DNA from: Actinomycetales bacterium UBA1416
GTDB taxonomy: Bacteria; Actinomycetota; Actinomycetes; Actinomycetales; Actinomycetaceae
Assembly (NCBI GenBank): GCA_002304945.1
Contig: DBPQ01000106.1
Span: 1-64,000, forward strand
Direction of reading: 5' to 3'
Length of the DNA stretch: 64,000 bases
In this document: piece after piece, positions 1-9,192 of the stretch
Numbering within the stretch: the first letter of the stretch is position 1
Layout: every line of letters starts with the position of its first letter
The notes under the pieces: generated by a model
The model's input: the letters and a program-made list of their open reading frames with translations, nothing else
The model's database searches: none
Told to the model about the DNA's origin: nothing
Translations under genes and position numbers: made by a program

Positions 1-1
1 G

Positions 2-529
2 GTGGAACGGGAGAAGGCCCGCGCCGACGCGGCCCTCCTGGCGGCCACCAAAGGTACGACCGGAGAGCTGTTGTTGACGAACGAGGCCTACAACGCCCTC
101 ACCGCCCCGCTGCACACCGCCCAGGACGACCTCGGTGCCGCCCGGGACCACCACGCGACCATCCCGGCCCGGGTCCCGTTGAAGGACCTCGCCCCCGACC
201 AGCAGGTCCTCGACGTGGAGGTCAAGCTCCTCCACCATGCGATCCGCATGGCCGCGTACACCACGCTCACCACCCTCGCGAGGGACATCCGCACCACCAC
301 GACCTACACCCGCGCTACTGACGAGGCCCACACCCTGGCCCGCATGGTCCTGAACCATCCCGGGGACATCGATCCCCGCACCCCCGGGGAACTGACCATC
401 ACCCTTGACCCCATGCCCACCCGCCGGCAGACCCGCGCCGTCGCCGAACTCTGCGAGCACCTCACCGCCACCGCAACCGTGTTCCCTGGCACCAACCGGG
501 TGCTGCGCTACACCATCAAACAGCACTAA
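2..529 (+). CDS. C-terminal part of a transposase-like protein (5' end outside window)
   Basis: The reading frame is open from the first bases of the window and ends at TAA 527-529, so this is probably the 3' end of a longer gene rather than a complete 175-residue protein. The visible part is charged and helical: an Ala/Asp-rich coiled stretch, then a segment with PARVPLKDL and AIRMAAYTTLTTLARDI, and an end resembling VFPGTNRVLRYTIK. I associate this ending with the tail of large actinobacterial proteins annotated as putative transposases. That is recall of the family, and no DDE catalytic residues are visible here. The next genes are degenerate, which fits a mobile-element scar. It could equally be the tail of an unrelated conserved protein. 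Confidence 0.45.
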   Translation: MEREKARADAALLAATKGTTGELLLTNEAYNALTAPLHTAQDDLGAARDHHATIPARVPLKDLAPDQQVLDVEVKLLHHAIRMAAYTTLTTLARDIRTTTTYTRATDEAHTLARMVLNHPGDIDPRTPGELTITLDPMPTRRQTRAVAELCEHLTATATVFPGTNRVLRYTIKQH

Positions 530-562
530 ACGACACGGTCACCCTGCACGAACTTCCGCACG

Positions 563-820
563 ATGTCGGGAGTCCTGATCGTGCGGGCGGTGGCGCTCGA
601 CGCCGTCGGCGTGCCCGAGATCCCGACGCCGGGTTACCGCGCGCGGGCGTTCGTCCAGCGGGTGCACCGGCTGGTGGAGTCAGACGGCCTGTTCATGGCC
701 GAGGCGGCCGGGCTGGAGCGGCGTGACGATCTCGTGGACGTCCGGATGCTCGCGCTGCGGGGCGTGGATCTGCACCTCGCAGCAGTGAACGTCCGGCACG
801 AGCTGGTCCTGGCGGCATGA
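563..820 (+). CDS. small hypothetical protein, possibly a gene fragment
   Basis: An 85-codon frame from ATG 563 with almost exclusively G or C at third codon positions, so it looks genuinely coding. I recognise no domain. The product is soluble, begins MSGVLIVRAV and has no signal peptide or membrane segment. Its TGA overlaps the ATG of the next, broken gene. It sits between a transposase-like remnant and a pseudogene, so it may itself be a piece of a larger gene lost by deletion. No function can be assigned. Confidence 0.4.
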   Translation: MSGVLIVRAVALDAVGVPEIPTPGYRARAFVQRVHRLVESDGLFMAEAAGLERRDDLVDVRMLALRGVDLHLAAVNVRHELVLAA

Positions 821-1274
821 TCGGGTCCGTGAGTACCACGAGATTGACCGCTGGGCCGGTGCGCATCGGAACATGGAACCTCGCCGGGCGGTGGTCGTCC
901 GCCCACGTCGACCTGCTGGCCGCCCAGGACTGCGACGTCTGGCTGCTGACCGAGGTGCGCGCGGACACGGCTCTCCCCGGCTATTGCCCCCACGTGACGA
1001 GGGCGCAGACGGCCCGCGGCCGGCACTGGGCGGGCGTGTTCTCCCGATCCCCGCTCACGCCGCTGCCCGACCCGCACGTCGCGAGCGCGGCCCCGTCGTC
1101 GACGGCGTGACGTACTGCAGTTCGATCCTCCCGTGGCGGTCCCGCGGCCCGATCCCGTGGGGTGACGGCAGCGCCGCGGAACGGACGGCCCGGGCGTTGG
1201 ACCGGGTCTCCGCCGTCGGCCCGGATAGGAGACTGTCGGATCACGACGCCTACGTCGTCGACCGCCCGAGCTGA
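817..1274 (+). pseudogene. broken endonuclease/exonuclease/phosphatase family gene
   Basis: The frame starting at ATG 817 encodes the typical N-terminus of an EEP-family hydrolase (RIGTWNLAG, then CDVWLLTEV) but stops at 1110. The continuation (VVDGVTYCSSILPW) lies in another frame from about 1083 and ends with LSDHDAYVV, the C-terminal SDH motif of the family. Between AERTARALD and the SDH motif, the middle of the domain with the GGDWN-type motif is absent. The gene therefore carries at least one frameshift and an internal deletion of very roughly 90 codons relative to family length, and should be inactive. The intact enzyme would cleave phosphodiester or phosphomonoester bonds with a metal ion. 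Confidence 0.7.
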
Positions 1275-1319
1275 AGGAGCAACCCAGAGAGCAACCGAGG
1301 CCATTGGCCGCTCCCCGCG

Positions 1320-2687
1320 CTACATCCGCAGCCAGGGACTGGAGGCCACGTGCCGCAGACCGGATAGGCACGCCACCCGGCCCACCTCCGTCAGCGGCCG
1401 GTGCAGCAGGAAGGACCGCGGCGGCAACGGGGCCAACCACCCGAAGGCGGAGCCAAGGGAATCGAGTCGCCGCGTGACGCCGGCGAGCTGATTCCGGTTC
1501 CGCACGGGCCCAGCTTCGGTGGCCCAGTGGGAGCCGAGATAGGGGAGCAGGCGGGCGTACAGCTCATCGGTCGTCACCGGTGTGTCGGAGCCGAGCAGCA
1601 GCACAGCTGCCGCCAGTGCGCCGTCCCCGTACCAGTTGGACTGGTCGAAGACGTGGCCGAGCACGGCGCCCGTGAGGGCCTGCGGGTCAGCGAGCAGGGT
1701 CCGACCCTTCGCGGACAGGCTGAGCTTCCGGCCGCGCTTCGTGACCCACCGCTTCGCGGTGACGAGTTCGTGGAGTTCGCCGAGTTCGAAGAGGTCCCAC
1801 ATCGTGCGTACTCGGAACTTCGGCTTCAGGTCGAACCAGTCGTATCGCTCGTCCGCGGCGAGGACGAGCGCGCGCGGTAGGTTGCCTGCCTGCGTGAGGG
1901 TGACGCCGTCGCCGATTTCGCGGAGCAGCCAGACGAGCGGCTCGAGTGACGCCACCACCGCCTCGAGCACGCCGTCGCCGGCCGTTCCCGTGCCGTCCGC
2001 CAGATCCTCTGCGGACGGTGTGGTGACGGCGTCGGCCACTGCCTGGGGGAGGTCGAGCCCGCGCCCACGCACGTGGTTGACCCACTGCTCGCGCCGCTCC
2101 CGACGGACCGCGCCGGCAAGGGAGAACTCGGGGTCCTCGCGGTAGGGCCGTGCCAGCGCTGCCTCCGCGACGGCGACGGCTCGGCGTCGCCACCCACGCC
2201 CGCCCGGGGTGAGGGTGCCGGCGTCGATCGCGTCCTCGAGGGCGTCACTCACGATCGAGAAGGCGAACGCCTCGGTCAGGCCCATGAGGGAACCCCAGGT
2301 GAGGGATCTGGTGTCGGGCGGGTGCACCCCGGACTGGTCGAGGAGGCGGTTGTACTCCGCGCGGGCGCGCGGGGAATCTGCGTCCCAGAGGTCGATGAGG
2401 AGGTGGGTGTGCTGGGCGCGGCAGATCTCGGCGAAGCGGGGCTTGCCCGCAGCCCGGAAGAAGTCCCCGAGTGCCCACGCCACCTCGTGGTGCTCACGGT
2501 TCTCGGTCATCCACTTCATCGGGAGGGAGTACCAGAGGAAGGTCTGGAGCTCGAGCTGTGAGACGAGATCCCACGCGCGGGGATCGTCGGCGTTCGCGGT
2601 CAACCAGTCGAAGGCGGCGTCGGCCAGGTTGGCCGCGTCGGTGGTCAGGGTGGCGAGGATCAGCTCGCGGGGGCGCGGCTCGGTCAC
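1320..2687 (-). CDS. conserved hypothetical protein, coupled to upstream gene
   Basis: A 455-residue soluble protein of unknown function. I chose GTG 2687 because it overlaps the stop of the upstream gene as GTGA (2684-2687) and the protein similarity I recognise begins there. The open frame extends further upstream but only as a shadow of the neighbouring gene. The sequence is helical and acidic. Near the last third, a segment around KRWVTKRGRKLSLSAKGR resembles a winged-helix wing, so nucleic-acid binding is possible but unproven. There are no Cys clusters, signal peptide or membrane segments. It forms a two-gene operon with the 2684-3931 gene, and the two products probably act together. 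Confidence 0.75.
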   Translation of the reverse strand: MTEPRPRELILATLTTDAANLADAAFDWLTANADDPRAWDLVSQLELQTFLWYSLPMKWMTENREHHEVAWALGDFFRAAGKPRFAEICRAQHTHLLIDLWDADSPRARAEYNRLLDQSGVHPPDTRSLTWGSLMGLTEAFAFSIVSDALEDAIDAGTLTPGGRGWRRRAVAVAEAALARPYREDPEFSLAGAVRRERREQWVNHVRGRGLDLPQAVADAVTTPSAEDLADGTGTAGDGVLEAVVASLEPLVWLLREIGDGVTLTQAGNLPRALVLAADERYDWFDLKPKFRVRTMWDLFELGELHELVTAKRWVTKRGRKLSLSAKGRTLLADPQALTGAVLGHVFDQSNWYGDGALAAAVLLLGSDTPVTTDELYARLLPYLGSHWATEAGPVRNRNQLAGVTRRLDSLGSAFGWLAPLPPRSFLLHRPLTEVGRVACLSGLRHVASSPWLRM

Positions 2688-3931
2688 TCCAGCATCCGTT
2701 TCGCGAGCATCTCCGCGTTGTACTCCCCGATCGCCCGGTCGACGGCGGCGCGGTCGCTCATGTCGACGCCCGCCTCCAGGAGCCGGGAGAGGATCTGCTT
2801 GGCCGGCCCGCCGGCGTCGTCGTCCTCCTGCAGCCGGTGGTACTCGTCGGCGAGCTCGCGGACCCGGTCCGCGACGGCGTCGACGTCGTCCTCGTCGAGG
2901 CCCGCCCGGCGCAGCGCGAACGTCACCCAGGCCTCCAGCACCTGCGGCAGCGCGGCGCTGACCTCCGGCTCCAGCATGACCTTGCGCTGCGCCCAATCGA
3001 GCAGGAAGCGATCCACCTCGTCCGGGCTCCAGGCGAGGACGCCACCGGCGAGGTAACCGTCCCCGAAGTCGATGAAGGTGTCGGCGAGCATCTCCACGGC
3101 CTGGGGGTCCAGCTCCGTGTCCTGCCACTTGCTGAACTCCGCAATGAGACGCTGCCGATCGTGGTCCGGGATCGGCTCCCACTCGAACTCGCGCAGGTGG
3201 CCGAGCGTCCGCCACCGGAACAGCGCCCTGTGCTCGGCGTACTCCGGGGCAGTCTGCGGCGGCCAGTAGTGGTCCGTCTGCTCCATCGCCAGGGCGACGT
3301 CCGCGAGGATGTCCGCCATCGGGACGTCCTCACGCTCAAGGTCCTCGATGAGGAGGTCCAGCGACTCGTCCGCGGCAACCGCGATCAGTTCATGGACGAA
3401 CCGGCCCCCCGCCCGGGACTCCACGGCCACGAGCTGGTGCGGTTCCGGTTCCACGTAGTGGAGGACCGCGACCCTCTGGTCGCCCCAGGGATCGGACCAA
3501 CGCTCGGCGGCCGTGGGTTGCTCCGGCTCGCGATCGAGCGGCAGCGCCCACCATGGGTGTAGGTCCGGCGGGCAGGTGGCAAGGGCCTCGGCGACGACGT
3601 CGCGCCACGCCGCGTCCGGGATCGTCGCCAGCGCGTGGAGCACCGTCCAGGCGGCGGGCGCGCGGCTCGCCGGGGCGGTCGCCGAGGTCGCGGCGACGAC
3701 GTCGCGAACGAAGTCCGCCTCGGCGTCACGATCGCCCATGCCCCGGGCCGCCCACGGCCCGCCGAGCCACTCGCTTCCCACGAGTTGCGCGCGTAGCGGG
3801 GTGAGGTTGGGGGCGACGCGGCGCGCCTCCGCGAGGGTGCGATCGAACGGACTCAACTCGCGGACCTTCGCGGCGCGCTTGGCGGGTGTGCGGCCCCGAC
3901 CCTTCGGACGGCCGCGGCTCTTCGGACTCAT
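2684..3931 (-). CDS. conserved hypothetical protein, first gene of a two-gene operon
   Basis: A 415-residue protein starting at ATG 3931. The first 25 residues are very basic (Lys/Arg/Pro rich), which suggests nucleic-acid contact or disorder. The remainder is acidic and helix-rich with many Trp residues. I recognise no catalytic motif and no signal peptide. Related actinobacterial proteins are, as I recall, annotated hypothetical. Its stop overlaps the GTG of the downstream gene by four bases, which implies translational coupling. Confidence 0.75.
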   Translation of the reverse strand: MSPKSRGRPKGRGRTPAKRAAKVRELSPFDRTLAEARRVAPNLTPLRAQLVGSEWLGGPWAARGMGDRDAEADFVRDVVAATSATAPASRAPAAWTVLHALATIPDAAWRDVVAEALATCPPDLHPWWALPLDREPEQPTAAERWSDPWGDQRVAVLHYVEPEPHQLVAVESRAGGRFVHELIAVAADESLDLLIEDLEREDVPMADILADVALAMEQTDHYWPPQTAPEYAEHRALFRWRTLGHLREFEWEPIPDHDRQRLIAEFSKWQDTELDPQAVEMLADTFIDFGDGYLAGGVLAWSPDEVDRFLLDWAQRKVMLEPEVSAALPQVLEAWVTFALRRAGLDEDDVDAVADRVRELADEYHRLQEDDDAGGPAKQILSRLLEAGVDMSDRAAVDRAIGEYNAEMLAKRMLE

Positions 3932-4187
3932 GGGTCCAGCAGATCATGCTGTGGCGGCGTTGTGCGAGGGACGTCCAAGGAGACGCTGCCAGCGTCAGGG
4001 CCGGACGATGGGCAGCATGCAGTCGCCTTCGTGTCAGGGGTGCCTGATTGGCTGTCCGGGTGAGTTGTTGAGCTGATCGGTGGTGCTCACGCACGGCGAT
4101 TGTTGTCAGACCTCTCTGGTTGGCTGGTTGCGATGCTGGAGGAGGGCCCCTGGTCGAGGTCCCAGACGGCGGATCCGGCAGATCAGC

Positions 4188-4976
4188 TCACTGCATGCCC
4201 TGCGCCTGCGCCTCGCGGAGCGCGTTCAGGCTGGCGGCGTCGCCCGACGATGCCGGCTCGTCGCCCCTGCCCCACAACCATCGGTAGAGCTCCTCGGCCG
4301 TCCCGGTGATGGTCGCCGCCGGCTCCCCGCTCTCGACGAGCACGGCGCCGGGTTCGTCGTACTGCCTCCCCGACTCGCTGCCGACGCCACGCCACCGCCC
4401 GCCGGCGATCAGCCAGGTGCGGCCGTCGGTGGCCACGAGCTGCACGATGCCCGCGCTGGGCGTGAACGAGAAGCCGGGGTTGGTGCCCCACCAGCCCCAC
4501 ATCACCTCGACTCCGTGGGCGATCCCATCGGCAGCGACCTCGTGAGGGATCGGCGTGGGGACGAGCCCGGCGGTCAGCTCGGCGTCCACGCGATGCATCG
4601 TGGCCTCGTGCACCTGCATGCGGCGGGTGAAGCCGACGGTCTGGTCGGATGGGAACCAGGACCACGCTGGCTCGGAGTCCTCCCGTGCGGCCAGTTCGGC
4701 CACGAGCGCAGCCGTCTCGTCGATGAGGAGGGCGATCGTCTCATCGCGGTCAAACAGTCGCTGGGGATTGCGGGCCTCGACCGCCTCGAACTCCTCATCG
4801 GTCCGCGCACCGCTGCGGAGGATCTCCGCCCAGAAGGCGTGCACCACGGTCAAGTGCCACAGCAGGTCGCCGGCGGTCCACTCCGGGCAGGTCGGCACAG
4901 GCGCGTCCGCATCCACCTGCCCGAGTGCCGCGATGAATCGGTCGGTTTCGGTGTTGATGAGCGTCAGATTGTCCAT
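4188..4976 (-). CDS. maleylpyruvate isomerase family mycothiol-dependent enzyme
   Basis: A 262-residue member of the MDMPI/DinB-like superfamily. These are four-helix-bundle metal-binding enzymes, some of which use mycothiol as cofactor in the actinobacterial cytoplasm. The N-terminal domain carries CPEWTAGDLLWHL and the later histidine motifs HEATMHRVDAE and HGVEVMW, which match the metal-ligand positions of the family. The C-terminal part (about residues 165-245) resembles the MDMPI C-terminal domain. I prefer ATG 4976 to the upstream GTG 4997 because a TACCGT -10 box ends six bases before it, giving a leaderless mRNA. The substrate is unknown, and the family name does not prove maleylpyruvate isomerisation. 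Confidence 0.82.
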   Translation of the reverse strand: MDNLTLINTETDRFIAALGQVDADAPVPTCPEWTAGDLLWHLTVVHAFWAEILRSGARTDEEFEAVEARNPQRLFDRDETIALLIDETAALVAELAAREDSEPAWSWFPSDQTVGFTRRMQVHEATMHRVDAELTAGLVPTPIPHEVAADGIAHGVEVMWGWWGTNPGFSFTPSAGIVQLVATDGRTWLIAGGRWRGVGSESGRQYDEPGAVLVESGEPAATITGTAEELYRWLWGRGDEPASSGDAASLNALREAQAQGMQ

Positions 4977-4982
4977 CGCCCG

Positions 4983-4988
4983 ACGGTA
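4983..4988 (-). promoter_or_regulatory. -10 box of a leaderless promoter for the MDMPI gene
   Basis: TACCGT on the minus strand, six bases before ATG 4976. This places the transcription start at or next to the A of the start codon. No clear -35 is seen. Confidence 0.5.
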
Positions 4989-5047
4989 CCCCTCCACGGC
5001 AGTTCAGTCCACGGCGCCAGACCCTTCCAACGCGGCTGGCGCAGCGG

Positions 5048-5053
5048 TACCGT
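5048..5053 (+). promoter_or_regulatory. probable -10 box for the GerMN lipoprotein gene
   Basis: TACCGT lies about 40 bases before ATG 5094. An AGGAGG ribosome-binding site at 5079-5084 follows, so this gene has a conventional leader, unlike many neighbours. Confidence 0.4.
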
Positions 5054-5093
5054 TGAATCCCGGCCCTGAGCCGGCCACAGGAGGCTGAGTGCC

Positions 5094-5978
5094 ATGACCA
5101 CCCTCACATGGATCCCAACCCTGAAGGTCGCGGCCGTGCTGGCCGCGCTCACCCTGACCGCCGGGTGTACCGGAACCACCGGCGACGGCGAGACCACCAG
5201 CCCGGTCCCGACGACGTCGACGCCAGCCACCGCCACCGCCTCGCCCACGCCGCCGGCCGAGGCAGGAGGCGCCACTGCCTGGTTCGTCGTCGAGACGCGC
5301 GCCGGACTGCGGCTCGCGCGCGACGACTGGACCGGGCAGGCGGGCGGTGAGGCCGGTGTCCGAGCGGCGGTCGAGTCGATGATCGACGGCCCCGCTGACC
5401 CCGACTACTCCACCTCGTGGAACCCGGACACCGACGTGCTCAGCGTTGACATCGCCGACGAGGTGATCACCGTCGACCTGTCCGAGGACGCCCGCACCGC
5501 CAACGTCGGGTCGCCCGGCGCGGCGCTCATGATCCAGCAACTCGTCTGGACGGCGACGGAGGGTGCGGAAACGCCCGACGCTGCCGTTGTCCTCCTGATC
5601 GAGGGCGAGCCGGCGGGCGAACTGTGGGGCGCGGTCACCTGGGAGGGACCGGTCGCGCGGGAGGATCCGATGGATGTGCGGACCCTCGTACAGCTGGAGC
5701 GGCCACTGGCGGGTGAGGTCCTCTCCGCGGGATCAGTGACCATTTCGGGGGATGCGGCGGCCTTCGAGGCGAACGTGCCATGGCGCATCCTCGATGCCGA
5801 GGGCGCCGAGGTGGAAGCGGGCTTCACGATGACCTCCGAGGGCCAGACGTTCGCACCGTTCTCGTTCGAGGTGGAGCTGCCGGCGGGCGAGTACGTCGTC
5901 GAGATCTCAGAGGACGATCCGTCGGACGGGGCCGCCGGCACTCCCATGGTGGACACCCGCAGCTTCACCGTGGAGTGA
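5094..5978 (+). CDS. lipoprotein with GerMN and Gmad2 domains
   Basis: A 294-residue lipoprotein. The signal peptide ends in the lipobox LTAGC at about residues 21-25, followed by a long Thr/Pro/Ala-rich linker typical of surface-anchored actinobacterial lipoproteins. Residues about 60-180 look like a GerMN domain (ADEVITVDLSED, GSPGAALMIQQLVWTAT). Residues about 195-294 look like a Gmad2 immunoglobulin-like domain, with beta-rich sequence ending in MVDTRSFTVE. GerMN/Gmad2 proteins in non-sporulating actinobacteria are extracytoplasmic and their role is not well defined. ATG 5094 follows a strong AGGAGG site, and the gene appears to be monocistronic. Confidence 0.85.
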   Translation: MTTLTWIPTLKVAAVLAALTLTAGCTGTTGDGETTSPVPTTSTPATATASPTPPAEAGGATAWFVVETRAGLRLARDDWTGQAGGEAGVRAAVESMIDGPADPDYSTSWNPDTDVLSVDIADEVITVDLSEDARTANVGSPGAALMIQQLVWTATEGAETPDAAVVLLIEGEPAGELWGAVTWEGPVAREDPMDVRTLVQLERPLAGEVLSAGSVTISGDAAAFEANVPWRILDAEGAEVEAGFTMTSEGQTFAPFSFEVELPAGEYVVEISEDDPSDGAAGTPMVDTRSFTVE

Positions 5979-5985
5979 GCCCTCC

Positions 5986-6001
5986 GCGCGGCCAGCCGCG
6001 C
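5986..6001 (+). terminator. GC-rich hairpin after the GerMN lipoprotein gene
   Basis: GCGCGG and CCGCGC flank a four-base loop just after the TGA at 5976-5978. There is no U tract, so it is only a candidate terminator in this GC-rich genome. Confidence 0.4.
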
Positions 6002-6073
6002 TGAGTGCCCGCCCAAACCCACTCGATCCTGAAACGCGGACCCAAACGACCACGGAACCAGAAGGCGCGGACC

Positions 6074-6079
6074 TATCCT
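6074..6079 (+). promoter_or_regulatory. -10 box of the leaderless mod operon promoter
   Basis: TATCCT ends seven bases before ATG 6087, predicting a leaderless transcript that starts at the regulator gene. The preceding 40 bases contain two CGCGGACC copies (about 6035-6072), which could be regulator contact points. Confidence 0.55.
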
Positions 6080-6086
6080 CTGTTCC

Positions 6087-6491
6087 ATGCCGAAGATGCG
6101 GATTCGTGATGCTGCCGCCCACCTCGGGGTCAGTGATGACACCGTGCGCCGATGGATCGACCGCGGGTTGCTCACCGCCACCACGGACGACTCCGGGCGC
6201 AAGGTGGTGGACGGGTACGAGGTGGCCATGGTCGCTCGCGAGCACGCCGCCTTCCCGGACCTCCCGAGGGGCCTGATCAGCTCGGCCCGCAACCGCTTCC
6301 CGGGCCTCGTCACCGATCTCCGGATGGATCCCGTGATGGCCCAGGTGGAACTGCAGTGCGGCCCCTTCCGGGTGGTCTCGCTGATGAGCAGCGACTCCGT
6401 GCGAAATCTCGGGCTCGAGCTCGGCTCGCCGGCAGTCGCGGCGATCAAGGCGACCGTCGTCGTCGTCGAGGTCGAGGAGGCGAGGGAATGA
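6087..6491 (+). CDS. MerR-type HTH / TOBE (molbindin) regulator
   Basis: A 134-residue protein in two parts. An N-terminal MerR-like helix-turn-helix (about residues 4-45, RIRDAAAHLGVSDDTVRRWIDRG) is followed by a C-terminal TOBE/Mop domain (about 62-130) of the kind that binds molybdate or tungstate oxyanions. It is the first gene of the mod operon, with its stop overlapping the modA ATG as ATGA. This matches actinobacterial single-Mop regulators placed beside modABC. It probably senses molybdate and controls its own operon. Whether it represses or activates cannot be read from the sequence. Confidence 0.85.
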   Translation: MPKMRIRDAAAHLGVSDDTVRRWIDRGLLTATTDDSGRKVVDGYEVAMVAREHAAFPDLPRGLISSARNRFPGLVTDLRMDPVMAQVELQCGPFRVVSLMSSDSVRNLGLELGSPAVAAIKATVVVVEVEEARE

Positions 6492-7294
6492 CGCGCACCC
6501 GGGCGAGCCGCCGCCTCGCCACGGCGTTCGCCGTCGTGCCCGTGCTCGCCGCCTGCTCCAGCGGGGGCGACGGCGGTGCCGCCACCACCGGCCAGGACGC
6601 CACCACCATGATCGTCTTCGCCGCGGCCTCGCTGCGCTCCACGTTCGAGGAACTGGGGGAGGAGTTCGAGAGCGAACACGACGGCGTGGACGTCCAGTTC
6701 AACTTCGATGGCTCCTCCAACCTGGTGGCCCAGATCCAGCAGGGGGCGAGCGCCGGCGTCTTCGCGTCGGCGGACACCGCCAACATGGACAAGCTCGTCG
6801 CGGACGGCCTGGTCACCGAGCCACGGGACTTCGCCACCAACACCCTCATGATCGCGGTGCCGGCGGACAACCCGGCGGGCGTCACCTCCCTCGCAGACCT
6901 CACCCGGGAGGAGCTGAACGTGGTGATCTGCGCACCGGAGGTCCCGTGCGGGCGCGCCACCGGAAGGGTGGAGGCGCTCTCCGGCCTGGACATCGTCCCG
7001 GACAGCGAGGAGCAGAACGTCACCGACGTGCTCAACAAGGTGGTCGCGGGAGAGGCCGACGCCGGAATGGTCTACGTCACGGACGTCATCAATGCCGGGG
7101 AGACGGTGATGGGCATCGAGTTCCCCGAGTCGAGTGCCGCCGTCAACACGTACCCGATCGCCACCGTCGTCGGCGCCGGTGACGAGCAGTTGGCGGAGGA
7201 GTTCGTGCAGCTCGTGCTCGGGCCGAGCGGCCGGTCGGTGCTGGAGTCGGCGGGGTTCGGCGCCCCGGGCCGCACCGCGGACGGCACCGGATGA
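6488..7294 (+). CDS. modA: molybdate ABC transporter, substrate-binding lipoprotein ModA
   Basis: A 268-residue extracytoplasmic lipoprotein. The signal peptide carries the lipobox VLAAC near residue 20. The mature protein starts with the ModA signature ([16 protein letters not shown]) and continues with [26 protein letters not shown], whose Ser residues bind the oxyanion in this family. Its length fits ModA. It should capture molybdate (or tungstate) at the cell surface and deliver it to ModB. ATG 6488 overlaps the regulator's stop, and its own stop overlaps modB, so the operon is tightly coupled. Confidence 0.93.
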   Translation: MTRTRASRRLATAFAVVPVLAACSSGGDGGAATTGQDATTMIVFAAASLRSTFEELGEEFESEHDGVDVQFNFDGSSNLVAQIQQGASAGVFASADTANMDKLVADGLVTEPRDFATNTLMIAVPADNPAGVTSLADLTREELNVVICAPEVPCGRATGRVEALSGLDIVPDSEEQNVTDVLNKVVAGEADAGMVYVTDVINAGETVMGIEFPESSAAVNTYPIATVVGAGDEQLAEEFVQLVLGPSGRSVLESAGFGAPGRTADGTG

Positions 7295-8082
7295 CCCGGA
7301 CCCGGGCCGGCAGCGGGCTCCCCACGTGGGCGTGGATCCCCGCTCTCCTCGGAGTGGCCCTCGTGCTGCTCCCGCTGGGCGCCATGATCTCGCGCGTCGC
7401 CTGGGGGGACTTCTGGACCCTGATCACGAGCGAGTCCTCCCGCGCCGCCTTCGCCCTGAGCCTCCGCACGTCCACGGCCGCCACCCTTTCCTGCGTCCTC
7501 CTCGGCGTGCCGATGGCGCTGGTCCTCGCGCGCGCCCGGTTCCCCGGCCAGAACGTGCTCCGCTCGTTGGTGCTGCTTCCGCTGGTGCTCCCGCCGGTGG
7601 TGGGCGGTATCGCGCTGCTGTACACGTTCGGGCGGCGCGGGCTGCTGGGGGAGACCCTCGAGCTGGCGGGAATCCAGATCGCCTTCTCGACCACCGCCGT
7701 GGTGTTGGCGCAGACCTTCGTCGCCCTGCCCTTCCTCGTCATCAGCCTCGAGGGCGCGCTGCGCACCGCCGGCGACCGCTACGAGTCGGTCGCGGCCACG
7801 CTGGGCGCACGCCCCACCCGGGTGCTCCTCCACATCACGGTGCCCCTCATCCTCCCCTCGCTCGGCTCCGGGACCGTACTGGCCTTCGCGCGGGCACTCG
7901 GCGAGTTCGGCGCCACCATCACGTTCGCCGGCAGCCTCCAGGGGGTCACACGCACCCTCCCGCTCGAGATCTACCTCCAGCGCGAGTCCGATGCCGACGC
8001 CGCCGTCGCCCTCTCCCTCGTGCTCGTGCTGGTGGCGGTGCTCGTGATCGGGTTCTCCCGATTCGGCAGGAGCACCCTGTGA
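7291..8082 (+). CDS. modB: molybdate ABC transporter permease ModB
   Basis: A 263-residue membrane protein with about six transmembrane segments. The cytoplasmic coupling motif of ABC permeases is present: [25 protein letters not shown], broken here as [20 protein letters not shown] around residue 150-170. This is the EAA loop that docks on ModC. It forms the channel for molybdate import. The ATG overlaps the modA stop (ATGA) and the TGA overlaps the GTG of modC. Confidence 0.93.
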   Translation: MTRTRAGSGLPTWAWIPALLGVALVLLPLGAMISRVAWGDFWTLITSESSRAAFALSLRTSTAATLSCVLLGVPMALVLARARFPGQNVLRSLVLLPLVLPPVVGGIALLYTFGRRGLLGETLELAGIQIAFSTTAVVLAQTFVALPFLVISLEGALRTAGDRYESVAATLGARPTRVLLHITVPLILPSLGSGTVLAFARALGEFGATITFAGSLQGVTRTLPLEIYLQRESDADAAVALSLVLVLVAVLVIGFSRFGRSTL

Positions 8083-9137
8083 GCCTCGCCTTCGACGCCA
8101 CCATCCCCGAACGCGACTTCGCCATCCACCTCGAGGTCCAGGAGGGCAGCACGCTCGCCCTCCTCGGCCCGAACGGTTCCGGGAAGTCCACCCTGCTCGC
8201 TGCCACGGCGGGCCTCCTCCACCCCCGGCACGCCCGGATCACCCTGGCCGGCCGCACCCTGACCGAGACCGCCCCGGGGCGGCGCAGCACATTCGTGCCA
8301 CCGCACCGGCGCGACGTCGGTCTCCTCGCCCAGGACCCCTTGCTCTTCCCCCACATGACCGCCCTCGACAACGTGGCCTTCGGTCCCCGCAGCCGCGGCG
8401 TCCCCCGCCACCGGGCGCACCCGATGGCCCGCGAGTGGCTGGGCCGGGTCGACCTCGCCGACCACGCCCGCCGTCGCCCCCACCAGCTCTCCGGCGGGCA
8501 GGCGCAACGCGTCGCCGTCGCCCGTGCGCTGGCCGCCGATCCCGCCCTCCTCCTGCTCGACGAACCGCTCGCCGCCCTCGACGTCGACGTCACCCCAGCG
8601 CTGCGCACCACCCTGCGCACCGTCCTCGCCGGCCGCACCGCCGTCATCGCCACCCACGACGTGCTCGACGCCGTCCTCCTCGCCGACACCGTCGCCGTCC
8701 TCGACGGTGGCCGCCTCGTGGAGGTGGGCCCCACCCGTGACGTCCTCACCCGGCCACGCAGCAGCTTCGCCGCCCGCATCGCCGGGCTCAACCTCGTCAC
8801 CGGCACGTGGGACGGCGACGGCGTCCGCACCCCGGCCGGCCCCACCATCCGTGGGCACTCAGCTGAGTCCGCCCCCAGGGGCACGTCCATGGTGGCCGTG
8901 TTCCGGCCCGCCGCGGTCGCGATCTACCGCGAGACTCTTCCCGGCTCGCCCCGGAACAGCGTGCCCGTGACCGTCACGTCCCTCGAGCCGCACGGGGAGC
9001 TCATCCGGGTCCGGGGCAACGGCCTCAGCGCGGACGTCACTCCGACGTCGGTGGCCGAGCTCGATCTCGCGCCCGGCACACGCGTGGTCTTCGTGGTCAA
9101 GGCCGCCGAAGTGGACATCTACCGCGCGTTGCCGTGA
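8079..9137 (+). CDS. modC: molybdate ABC transporter ATP-binding protein ModC
   Basis: A 352-residue cytoplasmic ATPase. It carries Walker [10 protein letters not shown] near residue 30, the signature LSGGQAQR, Walker B LLLLDEP and the switch His in ATHDV. The C-terminal region (about 285-352) is a TOBE-type domain that may give molybdate-dependent feedback. I place the start at GTG 8079 because it overlaps the modB stop and gives the usual ModC N-terminus. The frame is open further upstream only as a shadow of modB. It energises molybdate import. Confidence 0.92.
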   Translation: MSLAFDATIPERDFAIHLEVQEGSTLALLGPNGSGKSTLLAATAGLLHPRHARITLAGRTLTETAPGRRSTFVPPHRRDVGLLAQDPLLFPHMTALDNVAFGPRSRGVPRHRAHPMAREWLGRVDLADHARRRPHQLSGGQAQRVAVARALAADPALLLLDEPLAALDVDVTPALRTTLRTVLAGRTAVIATHDVLDAVLLADTVAVLDGGRLVEVGPTRDVLTRPRSSFAARIAGLNLVTGTWDGDGVRTPAGPTIRGHSAESAPRGTSMVAVFRPAAVAIYRETLPGSPRNSVPVTVTSLEPHGELIRVRGNGLSADVTPTSVAELDLAPGTRVVFVVKAAEVDIYRALP

Positions 9138-9192
9138 GCGCTGTGCCGGTCGTCGGGGTTGAATGGAGGTGTACCCCGCGAGAGGAGTGACT

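Noticed and set aside
2688..3215. Extension of the 1320-2687 gene to a 631-residue protein
   Set aside because: The added part is Arg/Gly/Pro-rich nonsense out of frame with the upstream gene. The GTGA overlap gives a natural start at 2687.
3932..4187. Possible gene or RNA in the gap between the unknown operon and the MDMPI gene
   Set aside because: No frame there has family similarity or a credible start, and I see no stable hairpin. It is probably spacer.
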